DNA of 64,000 nt from Endothia cerciana (Eukaryota > Ascomycota > Sordariomycetes > Diaporthales > Cryphonectriaceae), in the NCBI GenBank assembly GCA_026119935.1, contig JALRMH010000019.1, positions 1 to 64,000 on the forward strand. The letters are read 5' to 3'. Of this stretch, positions 22,481-32,676 are shown piece by piece; the first letter of the stretch is position 1; every line of letters begins with the position of its first letter. The notes below the pieces were generated by a model. It saw only the letters and a program-made list of their open reading frames with translations, was not told where the DNA came from and searched no databases. The position numbers were made by a program, and so were the translations under genes.

Positions 22481-24544
22481 GGTCCTACAAATGTGCGGCG
22501 CTTGCTGACGGACCGGATGTGCTGTACGAAAATAGACGCTGTATTCCTGCTAACAGCAATTGGTAATCCTGGGCAGGGCTACCGTTAGCGCAGCCCTCTT
22601 CTTCCGCCCAGGTCGGTCGCACCGTTTTCCTCATCGCACCATTCCATCCATCCCCCTCTCAGTTCCCTCCAACAACATCGAGACCTGGACATAGCAGTTC
22701 TACACGCCCCTATCACCCCCCATCAGCCTCCACCATCGACTGTGCCCCCACGACGACGTCTCAAATAACGGCACTCCTCCCCCGCTCATCATTATACCGT
22801 AGTACCTCCAAGGTTGTCGATCTTGCCCACGACTTGGACTCCACCCAACATGCACCGGAAGGCCAAGGCCTGCAGGTGTGAGAATGGGCCGCCGGCAAGC
22901 CCCCCCCTGCGATCCCATTCCTGGGCCTGCGGCCAAGGTAGTGTCGGTGTCTGTCCCGCGCGGTGTCCCCGCCTAAGGAGACCTGGAATGTACATGCCTC
23001 TTTGAGTGGCTCACGCCCCCGGGAGGGACAGCCCAATTCCCACCTGGGCACACCCACCGTGCAAGGAACAGGGACGAGGCCCTGGCCATTCGCTCGAGAG
23101 CTCCCCACCTGCTCTGCCAGCTTGCCCTGCTGCCCTTGGGACCTCGTGGTCGTCCTCTGCCCTCTGCGCCCCCCTCTGCAGAGGGCTAGACTTGGAAATG
23201 GTGTGGTCCTGAGGGGACCAACAAGTTTTTCAGGTGACCACGTAGGTTAACTCCAGGCACCGAAGTGTATGTAGAGCATCCAGGGAAGAAGCAACAGTAC
23301 CCTACCGCTCCCGCGTGAAGGATCGAGAACGCGGCAGTCTGTCGCTGATACCTTCCAAGCCTGGACTCTGGCAGACAGCGACTTCCAGAGCCCCAGGTGG
23401 GTTTGGGAGCACCCAGATTGAGGGGTGAAATCGACCTTTTGGAGGAGGAGAGGGGAGGGGGGGCGCAATCGAAATGCACGTCCAAGGATGAGAGCTTCAG
23501 GAGAGGTCTCCACGTACACAGTAACCCCTCCCACCATCTTAAAGACACCCCCTTTGTTCCCCAGCCGATACGGGGGTACGCTTGTGTACACTGCGCACAG
23601 TAGCCCGCTGACAGTACAATGTACGGCCTACAGCATGTTCCCGGACACTTCCCAAGCGGAACGGTCTCACATCGGCTTGCCTGTCGTGCGTGACTGGCAC
23701 AGCCAGGATGAAATTCCCAGGATTGCCCATCTTCCCCTTCCCTAGTAGAATAACATTTTCCCTTTCTTGCCAGAAGATCGGCAACTTTTTTTTTTTTTTT
23801 TGGTCTTCCTCCTCCTCCTCCTCCTCGTCGCCAAAACTTGAACCTGCCCAGTCGTGATACATTCTTTCACCCCCCCTCTTGCTCTCGGTGGCCGTTCTCT
23901 CTTCGCCAATTCTCGCGACCGTCCTCGCTCCGTCGATGTCGCACTGATAACAGTTCCCCCCACAACGAATTCGCAATTTGGCCACATAGGATCCTCTCCA
24001 ACAGCGCCCGTCTCGAGCCCGCGAAGCCTTCCAGCGGACCAACAATCTCCAGGGTTCCAGGCTCCAGGTTCTCGCTTCCTGGCGCCTTCCATTATCGTCG
24101 TCGGCTGTAACGCTGATTCACAGCACGTCGAGCTCGCCGAATCGTCTCGCCTGAATACCTCCAGCCTCTGTTGCAGCGCCGGTTTCTCGTCAAGAGGGCT
24201 GCGCTAATTAGCACGGGAGGCCCCTCTGGGAGATCAGCTGGACTCAACTTAACTTTCATTGTCGATACCGAGAGGCCACCGACAACGGCTCTAGCAAAAG
24301 TCCACCCACCACGACAGGTGTTACCTTCGAAGAAATTCTGTCCGAGCTCCAAATCCACAAACACCCGCGAGAAACAGCACCTCATCCCTCTCAACACCGC
24401 CCAGACCACGATACGGTTCTCGAATACAACTCTAGTCTCGTGCTTTCGCTGTAAACTCCTTTGGGAAGTCTGATTTTCAGGGATAGCGATCCTTTTTTTC
24501 CCCACGGGTTTTCCAGGATTCTCTTTTTTTGCGCGACAGCGAAT

Positions 24545-26074
24545 ATGGCATCGTCCAAGGTATGATGCACACTCCATGCAATTCACCATGACTGCTATCT
24601 CTCTCATTTCCCAAATCACGACCGCTGATCTCTAGCCACACCCAATATAGGATCTCCAGCAGGCTTCCAGGCCATTCCCACACCGTCCGTCGCCGCCTTC
24701 ATTCAACTCCTTGACCGGAACCAGCGTCCCTCGACAAGCACACTCCCGTACGAACTCTCACACGACACTCTCGGGTCCTCTCCTTGGTGCGAATCGCGTA
24801 GGCGGTGCACGCCGAAAGAGCGCCTCGAACAATGCCGCGAGCATGGCGGCTGTCGCTGTTGCTGCCGGGATAGCGGACCCGAGCGAGAAGGTGCCCGCCT
24901 ACCCCATCGATATTGGGAATCGTCGAGCATCGAAGTCCGGTGGCCCAAGGCCTGAAACCAGCGCGTGGGGTCCGGCAGCGAGCCTGCCCGTGAGCAAATT
25001 CCTGAGCATGGCAGAGAAATCAGAAACGTCGGAAAGCGCGGTAGATGATCAAGAGAACGGTCCCCCTGAAGACGGTGACCCCGAGCAGAAGGCGCGCGTG
25101 CGGAGGGCCAGTGACGGCCAGCCACTTGCCAAGGAGGGGAGGAAATTCAACCGGCCGGAGATTCACTGTCAGCACTGCGGGAAGGGATACAAGCATAGCA
25201 GCTGCTTGACCAAGCATTTGTTTGTGCCCCTGTCTTCCCCCTCCCCCATCAAGGGCATGATCTTCTCCCTGGCCGGCCGGCCGACCCCCGGACCCATTCT
25301 CTGCCGTTGAAGATTGCGAGGCAAACAGCTTGTTGACTTGTTCTTTTCTCCAGGTGGGAACACACCCCGGAATGGTCCTTGACTTCCAAGCTCCTTATAT
25401 CCAAGCACCAACAAGTCCAGCTTCTCGAAGCTGCGTCTGTGCTGGTCGCCATGAACAACCTGCCGACGAGCCCCCCGGACTCTGCACGTGAAACCTCTCC
25501 CTCGGTGTCTGGTGGATTCTCCGAACAGATGGACGGCCGTAGCTCTGCGAACACCACGCCGCCGCCACAGAGGGATGCCATGCACGCTTTGGACGTGAAC
25601 AAGTTCAACTTCTCTCCAATGTCGTCCGACGACGACGAGGATATGCGCGGTGGGCTCTCGCGGTCTCTGCACCCGCTGCCCTCGGACAGCGGGTATGCGA
25701 CGAGCTTCCACGGATACCAGCAGGAATCCAGCCCGCCATTGGGCCCCTCCAGCATGTCTGGTGAGGCGGATCACTTGGCCAAAGCCGTGGCCATGCTGAG
25801 CTGCAGCTATGGCAGCAACACAGGCTCCCTGACAAGCCAGCTGCCCTTGGACATCCCAGCAGTGCCTGCTATCCCGGCTCAGTTCCTGGGCCAGGTCTCC
25901 CTGGGGCAGTCACCCTTTCTCAACAGCTTCCCGGCTCAGGCTCCGGAAAGCCATCTCCGTGGTGAGACGCGTCGCTATAGCGACGTTCGAATGGAGGATG
26001 GCGACGACGACGATATGCGGTCTCGGGCTCGGAGCGATGAGGATGATCACGGTGTCTTCGCGATGGAAGAATAA
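24545..26074 (+). CDS. fungal protein with a single C2H2 zinc finger
   Basis: Three exons (24545-24559, 24651-25219, 25354-26074) encode 434 aa. Exon 1 encodes only MASSK; the acceptor CAATATAG was chosen because a stop precedes it in frame. One C2H2 finger sits at about residues 174-195 (CQHCGKGYKHSSC, then HLWEH), followed by the strongly conserved-looking TPEWSLTSKLLISKHQQVQL. Intron 2 falls between the two zinc-binding His residues. The remainder is Ser/Pro-rich and disordered with acidic patches (SSDDDEDMR, DGDDDD). The family is widespread in Pezizomycotina. A single finger plus helix suggests nucleic-acid binding and a probable transcriptional role, but I know of no defined targets. 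Confidence 0.82.
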
Positions 26075-27252
26075 CCAGCAAGGACGATCGTGTTTTTCTC
26101 GACCCCGTTTGATGTGCCACGACCTGCTTTTCGAAACCACCTGGGCCGGTCTGGGGGAATCGGAGTTGTACTCGGCCGGTTTGGGGTGTTGTGTTGTCTG
26201 TCGTTCTCTTTCGTACCACTTATATAACCGGTGTGTCAAGGGACGAGTTGCTCCGCGGCAGTGGACCTCAGCACCGATGAGTTGAGAGCACCCACCACGG
26301 GACCGATTTGTGGTGGGATTTGCTGCGCAACGAGGTTAAAGCGAGGGCCGGATCTGTGTCTGCGTCGAGTAAGATCCCTCAAAGTAGTAACTTAAATTTG
26401 GAACACGATTCCATCACCAATTCCTGGCTGTGATATGGCTGAGCAGACATGCTGAAGCGAGCCGTGAGGTTGAAATGCCCGTACTGGTGTGAGTGAGGTA
26501 AGAAGCATATAGAAAATACATGCAGGATGAGGGGAACGGCAATGAATGCATTACCTACCTACCTTGCTCACAACTCACCACACGAATTTTGGTATGAGCA
26601 GGTTAGGAGAGATGCAGGGCAGAGAAGCACATAGGTAAATGAAAAGAGGGAGAAGAGACAGAACGAAGAAGGAAAATTCTCTTTGAAAGTCCTGATCCAT
26701 CTTGATGGAGCGGTGGATACTTTCCTGAGATTTCAACATGTAGTCCCGAGGCATTTGGCGAAACGGAAATTGCCTGCCGCAGCTCAGCTGTTGAGAGGGA
26801 GGCAGTTCTTCTCGGGATGCAAAAAGATGGGCTGGAGAGGCTCGTCGAGCTCATTCATATATTGTTTCAGTACTCCCAAAAGTTGAGAATAATTCGTCTA
26901 CTGCACCAAGGCTGAAAAGTTGACCGTATATCCAGGGATCAGAGCGTGGGCATCAGGTAGTGGGGACTACTAGCTGTTGCGGGGGAAACCAGCTAGACAT
27001 CAGTGTTTTGGAGAGCGCCAGCTTCAAGAAGCTCACTCAAATTAATCTTCCCTCCCTCCCACTCCGCACTGTCGCACAGTTTTCCGACCTCACAGACTTG
27101 CCATATTGTTCCGTGAGCTCTGTGCAAGAGTCCCGGACGCCTGAACTCACATCACCACCGAGATCCATCTCATCACTGCGGCCGTCTCATGCAGATTACC
27201 CTTAAGTTAAAGGCTCTGGCGTCAACTTGACATAGCTGCAAACGGGTGCGCC
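26075..27252. other. 1.2-kb intergenic region
   Basis: No gene supported. The left part is probably 3' UTR of the C2H2 gene; the right part is promoter and leader of the membrane-protein gene, with an in-frame stop shortly upstream of its ATG. Confidence 0.5.
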
Positions 27253-28343
27253 ATGTCATCATCCACACAAGCCGACAACATCACGCCTGATAGCGGCGCC
27301 CAGGGCTCTAGTCACACCGGCGCCGATGCCTCAGCCGCGGTGGTGAGAAGCGACGCGCCGACCCCGGCGCAGCGCAGATCCCAGCTGCCCTCGTTCCTCC
27401 AGTTCCCGCTCGTCGCGATCCTGAGCTTCTCGATCTCTTCGCTGGGTTATTCGTTCGTCAACGAGTTCACGCGGGGCGAGCTGGCGACGGTCATGCGCAC
27501 GCTCGAGACGCCCCGCGAGGTCGGCATCATGACGGCCTGGAGGCTGACGGAGCTCGCGCTGGGCTGGTTCGCGAACTTTGACTCGGTCGACCTGGCGGCG
27601 CTGAACTTGTTGTCGCACAGCCCGACTGTGAGTTTGCACGGGTGAACCCCTCAGCCGCCGCGTGGAAGCTAACCTGCGACCAGTTCTACCTGATGACGGC
27701 CTTCTACAGCCTCAACCCCCAGACCGCGCTTGCCGGCCTCGCCGTCGACGTGACCGCGAGCTTCGTCCCGTTCCTCCTGCTGCGCCCGCTCTCCGGCGCG
27801 CATAAGGCCTCGTCCTCCACCCCGAATAGGGAGATCATTGCCGACCGGTTGATCTCGGCTCTGTCCACCCTGCTGGCGAGCTTCATCTACAATGTCGTGC
27901 TGTTTCTGTCGTACAAGATCTACCTGCGCCCCGCTCTGGTCCTGCACTTCGAAGGCATCCACACCATCGAGCCAGGCCAGGCTGGCTTGGTTATATTTAC
28001 GACACTGGCCCTTGTCTCTGGGATCGCAGCACGCAGCTTCATCTTCACGCCTCTGACCGCTACAGGCCGCACGGAACAGGATGAGAAGGCGGCACAGTTT
28101 GACCCTGTGGAGGCCACCTTGGGAGAGACGCTGTGGTGGAACATCTGGGGCTACACCACGCAAACAAAGGTCGGCATCGTGAGAACGGCCGTTCTGATGG
28201 TCGTGACGGGTGTAAACACTTATCTACATTGCGCCTTGACTGTCAGTGGAGTCGAGAGCAGTGGTGCCGCAGCGTATGCTTCGGTATGGACGCTGGCGGC
28301 ATTCTTCACCGGCTTGGGCTTGGGGTTCGTAGGTGAGGACTAA
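27253..28343 (+). CDS. conserved fungal multi-pass membrane protein of unknown function
   Basis: Two exons (27253-27627, 27684-28343) encode 344 aa. After a Ser/Thr/Ala-rich N-terminus (about 50 residues) come about six hydrophobic segments. The first starts at FLQFPLVAILSFSISSLGYS; later ones include FYLMTAFYSLNP, SFVPFLLLRPLS, ISALSTLLASFIYNVVLFL and the C-terminal WTLAAFFTGLGLGF. The motifs RLTELALGWF and LNLLSHSPTFYL around the splice junction are typical of an ascomycete family that I recognise but that has no assigned function. The 56-nt intron splits THR|PHE without changing frame. No signal peptide is evident. Substrate and organelle are unknown. Confidence 0.82.
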
Positions 28344-28879
28344 GCAGGGCATCGAAAAGATTTGGGCACGGTGATGAAGACAGCAATCTACTCTGATGAG
28401 CGGGAAAGGAAGGGGCCATCTCCCAAGCCCTGTAGCGTCGAGCAGCTGGGCTTGTTAAACCTGCGGCAAGAAGCTTATTCACAACATGTCTGCACAGGAT
28501 ATCTGCCTCACGAATCCTCTTATAGGGTCTCATGATTGCGTTTCTAATGAAAGCCTTGGAATAGTCACTCATTCGTGGTGATCGTTTGGGGGGTCGTTCT
28601 ACTAGTAGTAAGGTCGAAAGTGACGTAAATGCATATCCTCGTTTGTTGCATGCAGGGGGTGAGGGGCAGCACGCCTGGGAGGAACGCGGCTTCCACATGC
28701 GACATTCAGTGATCCAGCAGCTCTAGCATCGGTCGCGACTACCAAAGCTCCCAGTAACGCGCGCCGCAACGGTCTGACCTCGCAGTCAGCCGTACCGACA
28801 TGCGAATGGTTGGCAGACGGTTTTTTATCGATGGATCTTTGACGTATCGACGACCAACCCTGGACCCCCTTTGCCCATC
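28344..28879. other. intergenic region between the membrane-protein and ING genes
   Basis: 536 nt, tandem gene orientation. A 130-codon minus-strand frame overlaps the end of the upstream gene but has no recognisable motif. It probably holds the 3' UTR and the ING promoter. Confidence 0.5.
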
Positions 28880-31395
28880 ATGAGCGCAGCGGTGGAGGCG
28901 AGCGGCGCCAGAATGGACGAGGAGGAACAGCTTTCGCCACGGCAGACATCTACCTCCATGCACGGTGCCATCGACTCGCTCGGCTCGAGCCTGGGCTCCC
29001 TCGATGGTCGCGCCGACCCCGACGCCCAAGCGACCGTCACCGACTTCTTGGAGTTTACGGAACACCTGCCGGCGGACATGATGCGCTCGCTGACGCTGAT
29101 CGGGAAGCTCGACCGTGACTACGCGGACGCCTCGGCGCGCCTGCACGACCTGACAAAGGCCTGGGGCCAGCTCCCGTCGCTCCCCGCGGACGAGAGACTG
29201 CGGCCGGTCAAGCTGCGCGGTGACATATCTGACGAGCTGAATCACGTCCTGACAGCGAGGGTGTACTCGCACGCCGAGGCGGTGCGCATGGCGGAGAATG
29301 TGAATCGCCATGTGAACAGGCTCAGGTTGATACACGCGAAGCTGAGGACGATGCTCGAGAACTACCCTGCCGAGGACGACAACCAGAGCCCCGGGGCGAC
29401 GGCGAGATCACCACAAGCTATACGGGGCAACAAGAGGCAGCCGGCTGGCGGGGACAAGGGCCGCCGACCGCGCGGTCCGAGGATCACGGTCCCTGGCGAG
29501 GTTCTAGCTCCTTACGATGTTGGCTATGATACAGACAGCGGCGAGAGTGACAGCAGCGAGGATGAGGATGAAGAGGAGATTGTGAGCCACAGACGGACGC
29601 CGGCGGCGCGAGGTGATAATCAGAGGCCGAGGGGCAGGAAGGGCCCCGAGAAGATGCCTAAAGCGCCGAGGCTGAAGGTTTCCAAGACCGCTTCACAGGT
29701 GCCAGTTCCGGGCGCAACGCTTGGACTCCCACCAGACGCGGCATCGTTGCGGCCACCACCCCCCGACGCTGCGATCGGGAGCGATGATGCTCCGTGGCTG
29801 CAGCTCACGCAGTGGGAGCTTGCGAAGTTGAGGAAGCGGATGAAGAAGAATGCTGCCTGGGTGCCAAGCGATACGATGATTAATAGGGAGCTCAAGATCC
29901 TTGGCCGTGGTTATGACGGGTGGTCATCTGCTAAGAAGAAGGCGGAAGAGGATGGGATGCCGTTTGAGCCGACCCTTCCAAAGCCCATAGTCGATGATGC
30001 AACTGGCTCTGAGCACCTACCCATGGGAGCAGTGAGTTTGGATTCCGCGATAGCAGCGGAGGATAAGACCCTTACGAACCGTGGCCACGAACTCAACAAG
30101 GCCAAGAAGATCAAGAAGGACCGGCTGTCCGATCAGGCGGCCAAGGAAGCTGAGGAGTCAGCAAGGCGGATCGCACTCATAGCGAGGAACCTCCAGGTGT
30201 CTTTCCAGCCGCCCCAGCCCTCCAGCCAACCTCAAGCGAAGAATACTAAGAGACAGCAGAAGAAACGAAAGAGGGACTCGGTGTCTGAGGCTGACACGGA
30301 GAAGCCAGACCCGGCGACTCTGAAGCGGTCAAAGACCGAGACTGCCGTCCCTATCCCCCAGCACATCAACCCGCCCCGTCACACCCCGATTCAGCCTCCC
30401 CAGCTGACGCCTGGCGGTACACAAATGATCCACTCCACGACACCCGTGCCCATCCCCATACACGGTCACGACTCGTCGATCATGGTTGGAGCCAAGTCCT
30501 CGAATGCGACTTCTCCTGCTCTCAGCACCGATGCAGGCACTACAACAACCCTTGTCCCGACTAAGGCGCCGGCAGGCGATGTCCCTGGGTCCCCTAAGAA
30601 GTCGAACACACCCATCCTACCTCCTGTCAGAGAGACTAGGGCTAGGGAGGCCAAGGCCAAGGAGAAGGCTGTTGCACCGCCTCCGACGAAGACGACAGGC
30701 TCTCGTGGAAACACACCGGCCTCGACAACCCCCGGAGCAGAGACGTCATCACGACGGCCTTCGTCCCGCGGACAGGCGGCAGCCCAAGAGTCTGGTCAAC
30801 AGCCAGGTCTAGCAGCAGAGAGGACCCGTCGCGCTAGTACCGCACGGAACACACCTGCGCCCGAACCATCGCTGAGACAGCCCAGCAAGAGGACTAAGAG
30901 ACCTGCGCCGGGCATTATCAGCCGGACAAACTCGGGCGGCAATAACAGCGCTATAACAAAGCGCAAAGCGGCGCCGAAGAAGTCCAAACGTGGTGCGCAG
31001 AAGAAGGAGCGTGGTCAGACAGCCGAGACGGAGGCCGAGGTCGAGGTGGACGAGGAGGGCAATGTCATTGACCCTAACGAGGCACGGTACTGCATCTGTA
31101 ACCGCGTTAGTTTTGGGACGATGGTAATGTGCGAGAATGACAGTGTAAGTTGCGCACGTTCCTGGGTCGGAGCAGCAGCTACGGACGCAGGAGCCCGTCG
31201 CTGCATAGTTGTGGCTGGGGCCTGACTGACTGACAACCAAAATAGTGCAAGTACGAGTGGTTTCACCTCGAGTGCCTGGGACTTAACAACGCGGCAGGAC
31301 TAGCTAAGACTTGGTACTGCCCTGATTGCAAAGTCCTGCTGGGACTCGATGAGAAGAGCGAAGTGAGTAAGAGGGCGACGAGACGAGGCGCTTAG
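28880..31395 (+). CDS. ING-family PHD-finger chromatin protein (Pho23/Yng-like)
   Basis: Two exons (28880-31144, 31246-31395) encode 804 aa. The N-terminal ING helical region (about residues 45-165) contains FLEFTEHLPADMMRSLTLI and LDRDYADASARLHDLTKAWG. A very long, basic, Pro/Ser/Thr-rich disordered middle follows. The C-terminal PHD finger (about 737-790) has the Cys4-His-Cys3 pattern: YCICN, MCENDSC, WFHLEC, WYCPDC. ING PHD fingers bind histone H3 Lys4me3 and sit in Rpd3L- or NuA4-type complexes; which one applies here is not clear. Exon 2 ends EKSEVSKRATRRGA, matching the EKGEVSxRGxxR ends of homologues. A GTGAGT donor lies exactly there, so an alternative 3' exon (31452-31617) is possible. 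Confidence 0.87.
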
Positions 31396-32168
31396 GAACG
31401 CGACGGACTGCTGCTCCCTTCCATTCACGTCTCTTTGTCTTCGGGTTCTCAGTCCAAAATTCAATTACGGTCCTCGAAGAGATCCTGGTCTTCTGGGCAG
31501 GCTGAGGCCACCCATTCTTCTATACGCGTCGCCGCGTCGGATAGCTCGTCCAGGGGGTCTGCTCAGCGGAAGCGGCCTTCAGACATTCGGGTTATGGAGA
31601 GTTTTCCGTCTAGGTAAGACTCTGTATACATGGAGATGGGTTCCGGAGGGCTGTGTAGTATTAGACGTGTACGTTGGCTGCAGGATGGCTCGCGAGCAGA
31701 GACGTGCCTAGGAGTCTACTTGAAGAGAGGGAGAGGAGCAGAAAGGGTTCTATCGGTCAGAACTAAACCAGAACAGCCACTTGAGAATCACATTGACCAA
31801 GGAGGCGCATGTTTGTGCTATGCTGCTGTGCTTTCCCGAATCTTAGGACCGCTTTTGCTCTCTGCCGGTCTCTTTAGGTTGAGGTACTTTTCAACCGCTC
31901 TTGTCATCACGTCACGGAAAACACGCGCGAGAAACCCCCGAGGTCTTGGAGCCTTCGCTACTCCGCCAGTTGTGCTATCGCAGTTGCAGACCGAAAGTCG
32001 CTTTGTCAAGGACCCATTCCATAGGCCATCGGGTATGGGGTCTGCGGTCGGTACTCGGGCCGCGCACTCGATATGATTCTTAAGAGCGCCTCGAATCTCG
32101 AGGGCTGCGCGACGAAACACTTGTGCTCCTACGCAGCCCACGAAGTGTCCCATCGCGATTGTTCAAGT
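31396..32168. other. intergenic region, with a possible alternative last ING exon
   Basis: 773 nt. If the donor at 31362 (GAA|GTGAGT) is used with the TTCTCAG acceptor at 31445-31451, an alternative ING exon (31452-31617) would encode a Ser/Arg-rich 54-residue tail ending in MESFPSR. The rest holds 3' UTR and promoter sequence. No separate gene seen. Confidence 0.45.
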
Positions 32169-32676
32169 ATGGCAAACTACAACCCGGCGTACCCGGAAAA
32201 CGTCCCCACCGACGCCGGCGTCAAGGAGTTCATAACTACGTTCTACAGCGTCTCTGACACGCCGGGCAAGAACCAGGAGTGGCTCGAATTCTTCCAGGAT
32301 GACGCTATCCTCGTGATGGAGAAGAAGGAGGCCACCGGCAAGACTGGTATGCTACCGACCGGCTCCCACCCGCCTCGTCCTTGCACGGGGGGTCCCCCTA
32401 CTAAAGCGAGGAACAGACATCCTCAAGATCCGCGAGGGCATGTGGGAGAAGGTCGAGGCCAGGAAGCACACCGCGTTCAAGGTCTTCCCGGCATCTTTCG
32501 GAGGGGCTGCGGAGAGCGAGGTCGAGCTTATGCTGTATGGAAACGTGATGTACAAGCTGAAGGGGGGCGAAGGCCAGGAGGATGGTGTCGACTGGGCGGG
32601 CCACGCGAGGCTGGTCAGGCCGGAGGGGAGCAAGGGGTGGAAGTTTGCCTACTACAGGGTGTATATACAGAGGTGA
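32169..32676 (+). CDS. SnoaL/NTF2-like fold protein
   Basis: Two exons (32169-32346, 32417-32676) encode 145 aa, typical of fungal SnoaL-like proteins. The first exon carries an N-terminal helix (VKEFITTFYSVSD) and the FFQDDAILVME strand; the second has ILKIREGMWEKVEARKH and ends in the paired strands LVRPEGSKGWKFAYYRVYIQ. This cone-shaped alpha+beta fold binds small hydrophobic ligands or acts as an isomerase or dehydratase in various relatives; no catalytic function can be assigned here. The split codon G|AC gives Asp at the junction. No linked pathway genes. Confidence 0.78.

Larger units (their letters stand above)
18750..24544. other. 5.8-kb region without a convincing gene
   Basis: The largest gap in the window. 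Frames up to about 180 codons exist but overlap on both strands, lack recognisable motifs and are Pro/Arg/Gly/Ser-rich. It contains C/G runs at about 19470-19480, 20951-20963 and 21537-21549, a (CTGA)n repeat, a (GATTC)n repeat, and a T16 run near 23786-23801 followed by (CCT)n. From about 23850 on it is pyrimidine-rich and probably the long leader of the C2H2 gene. No transposon, tRNA or rRNA recognised. It is not strongly AT-rich, so a heavily RIP-mutated repeat is unlikely. Confidence 0.55.

Noticed and set aside
24711..25310. Start of the C2H2 protein at the TTG near 24711
   Set aside because: This is not an ATG; the frame extends upstream to a clean acceptor that joins in frame to the MASSK exon at 24545.
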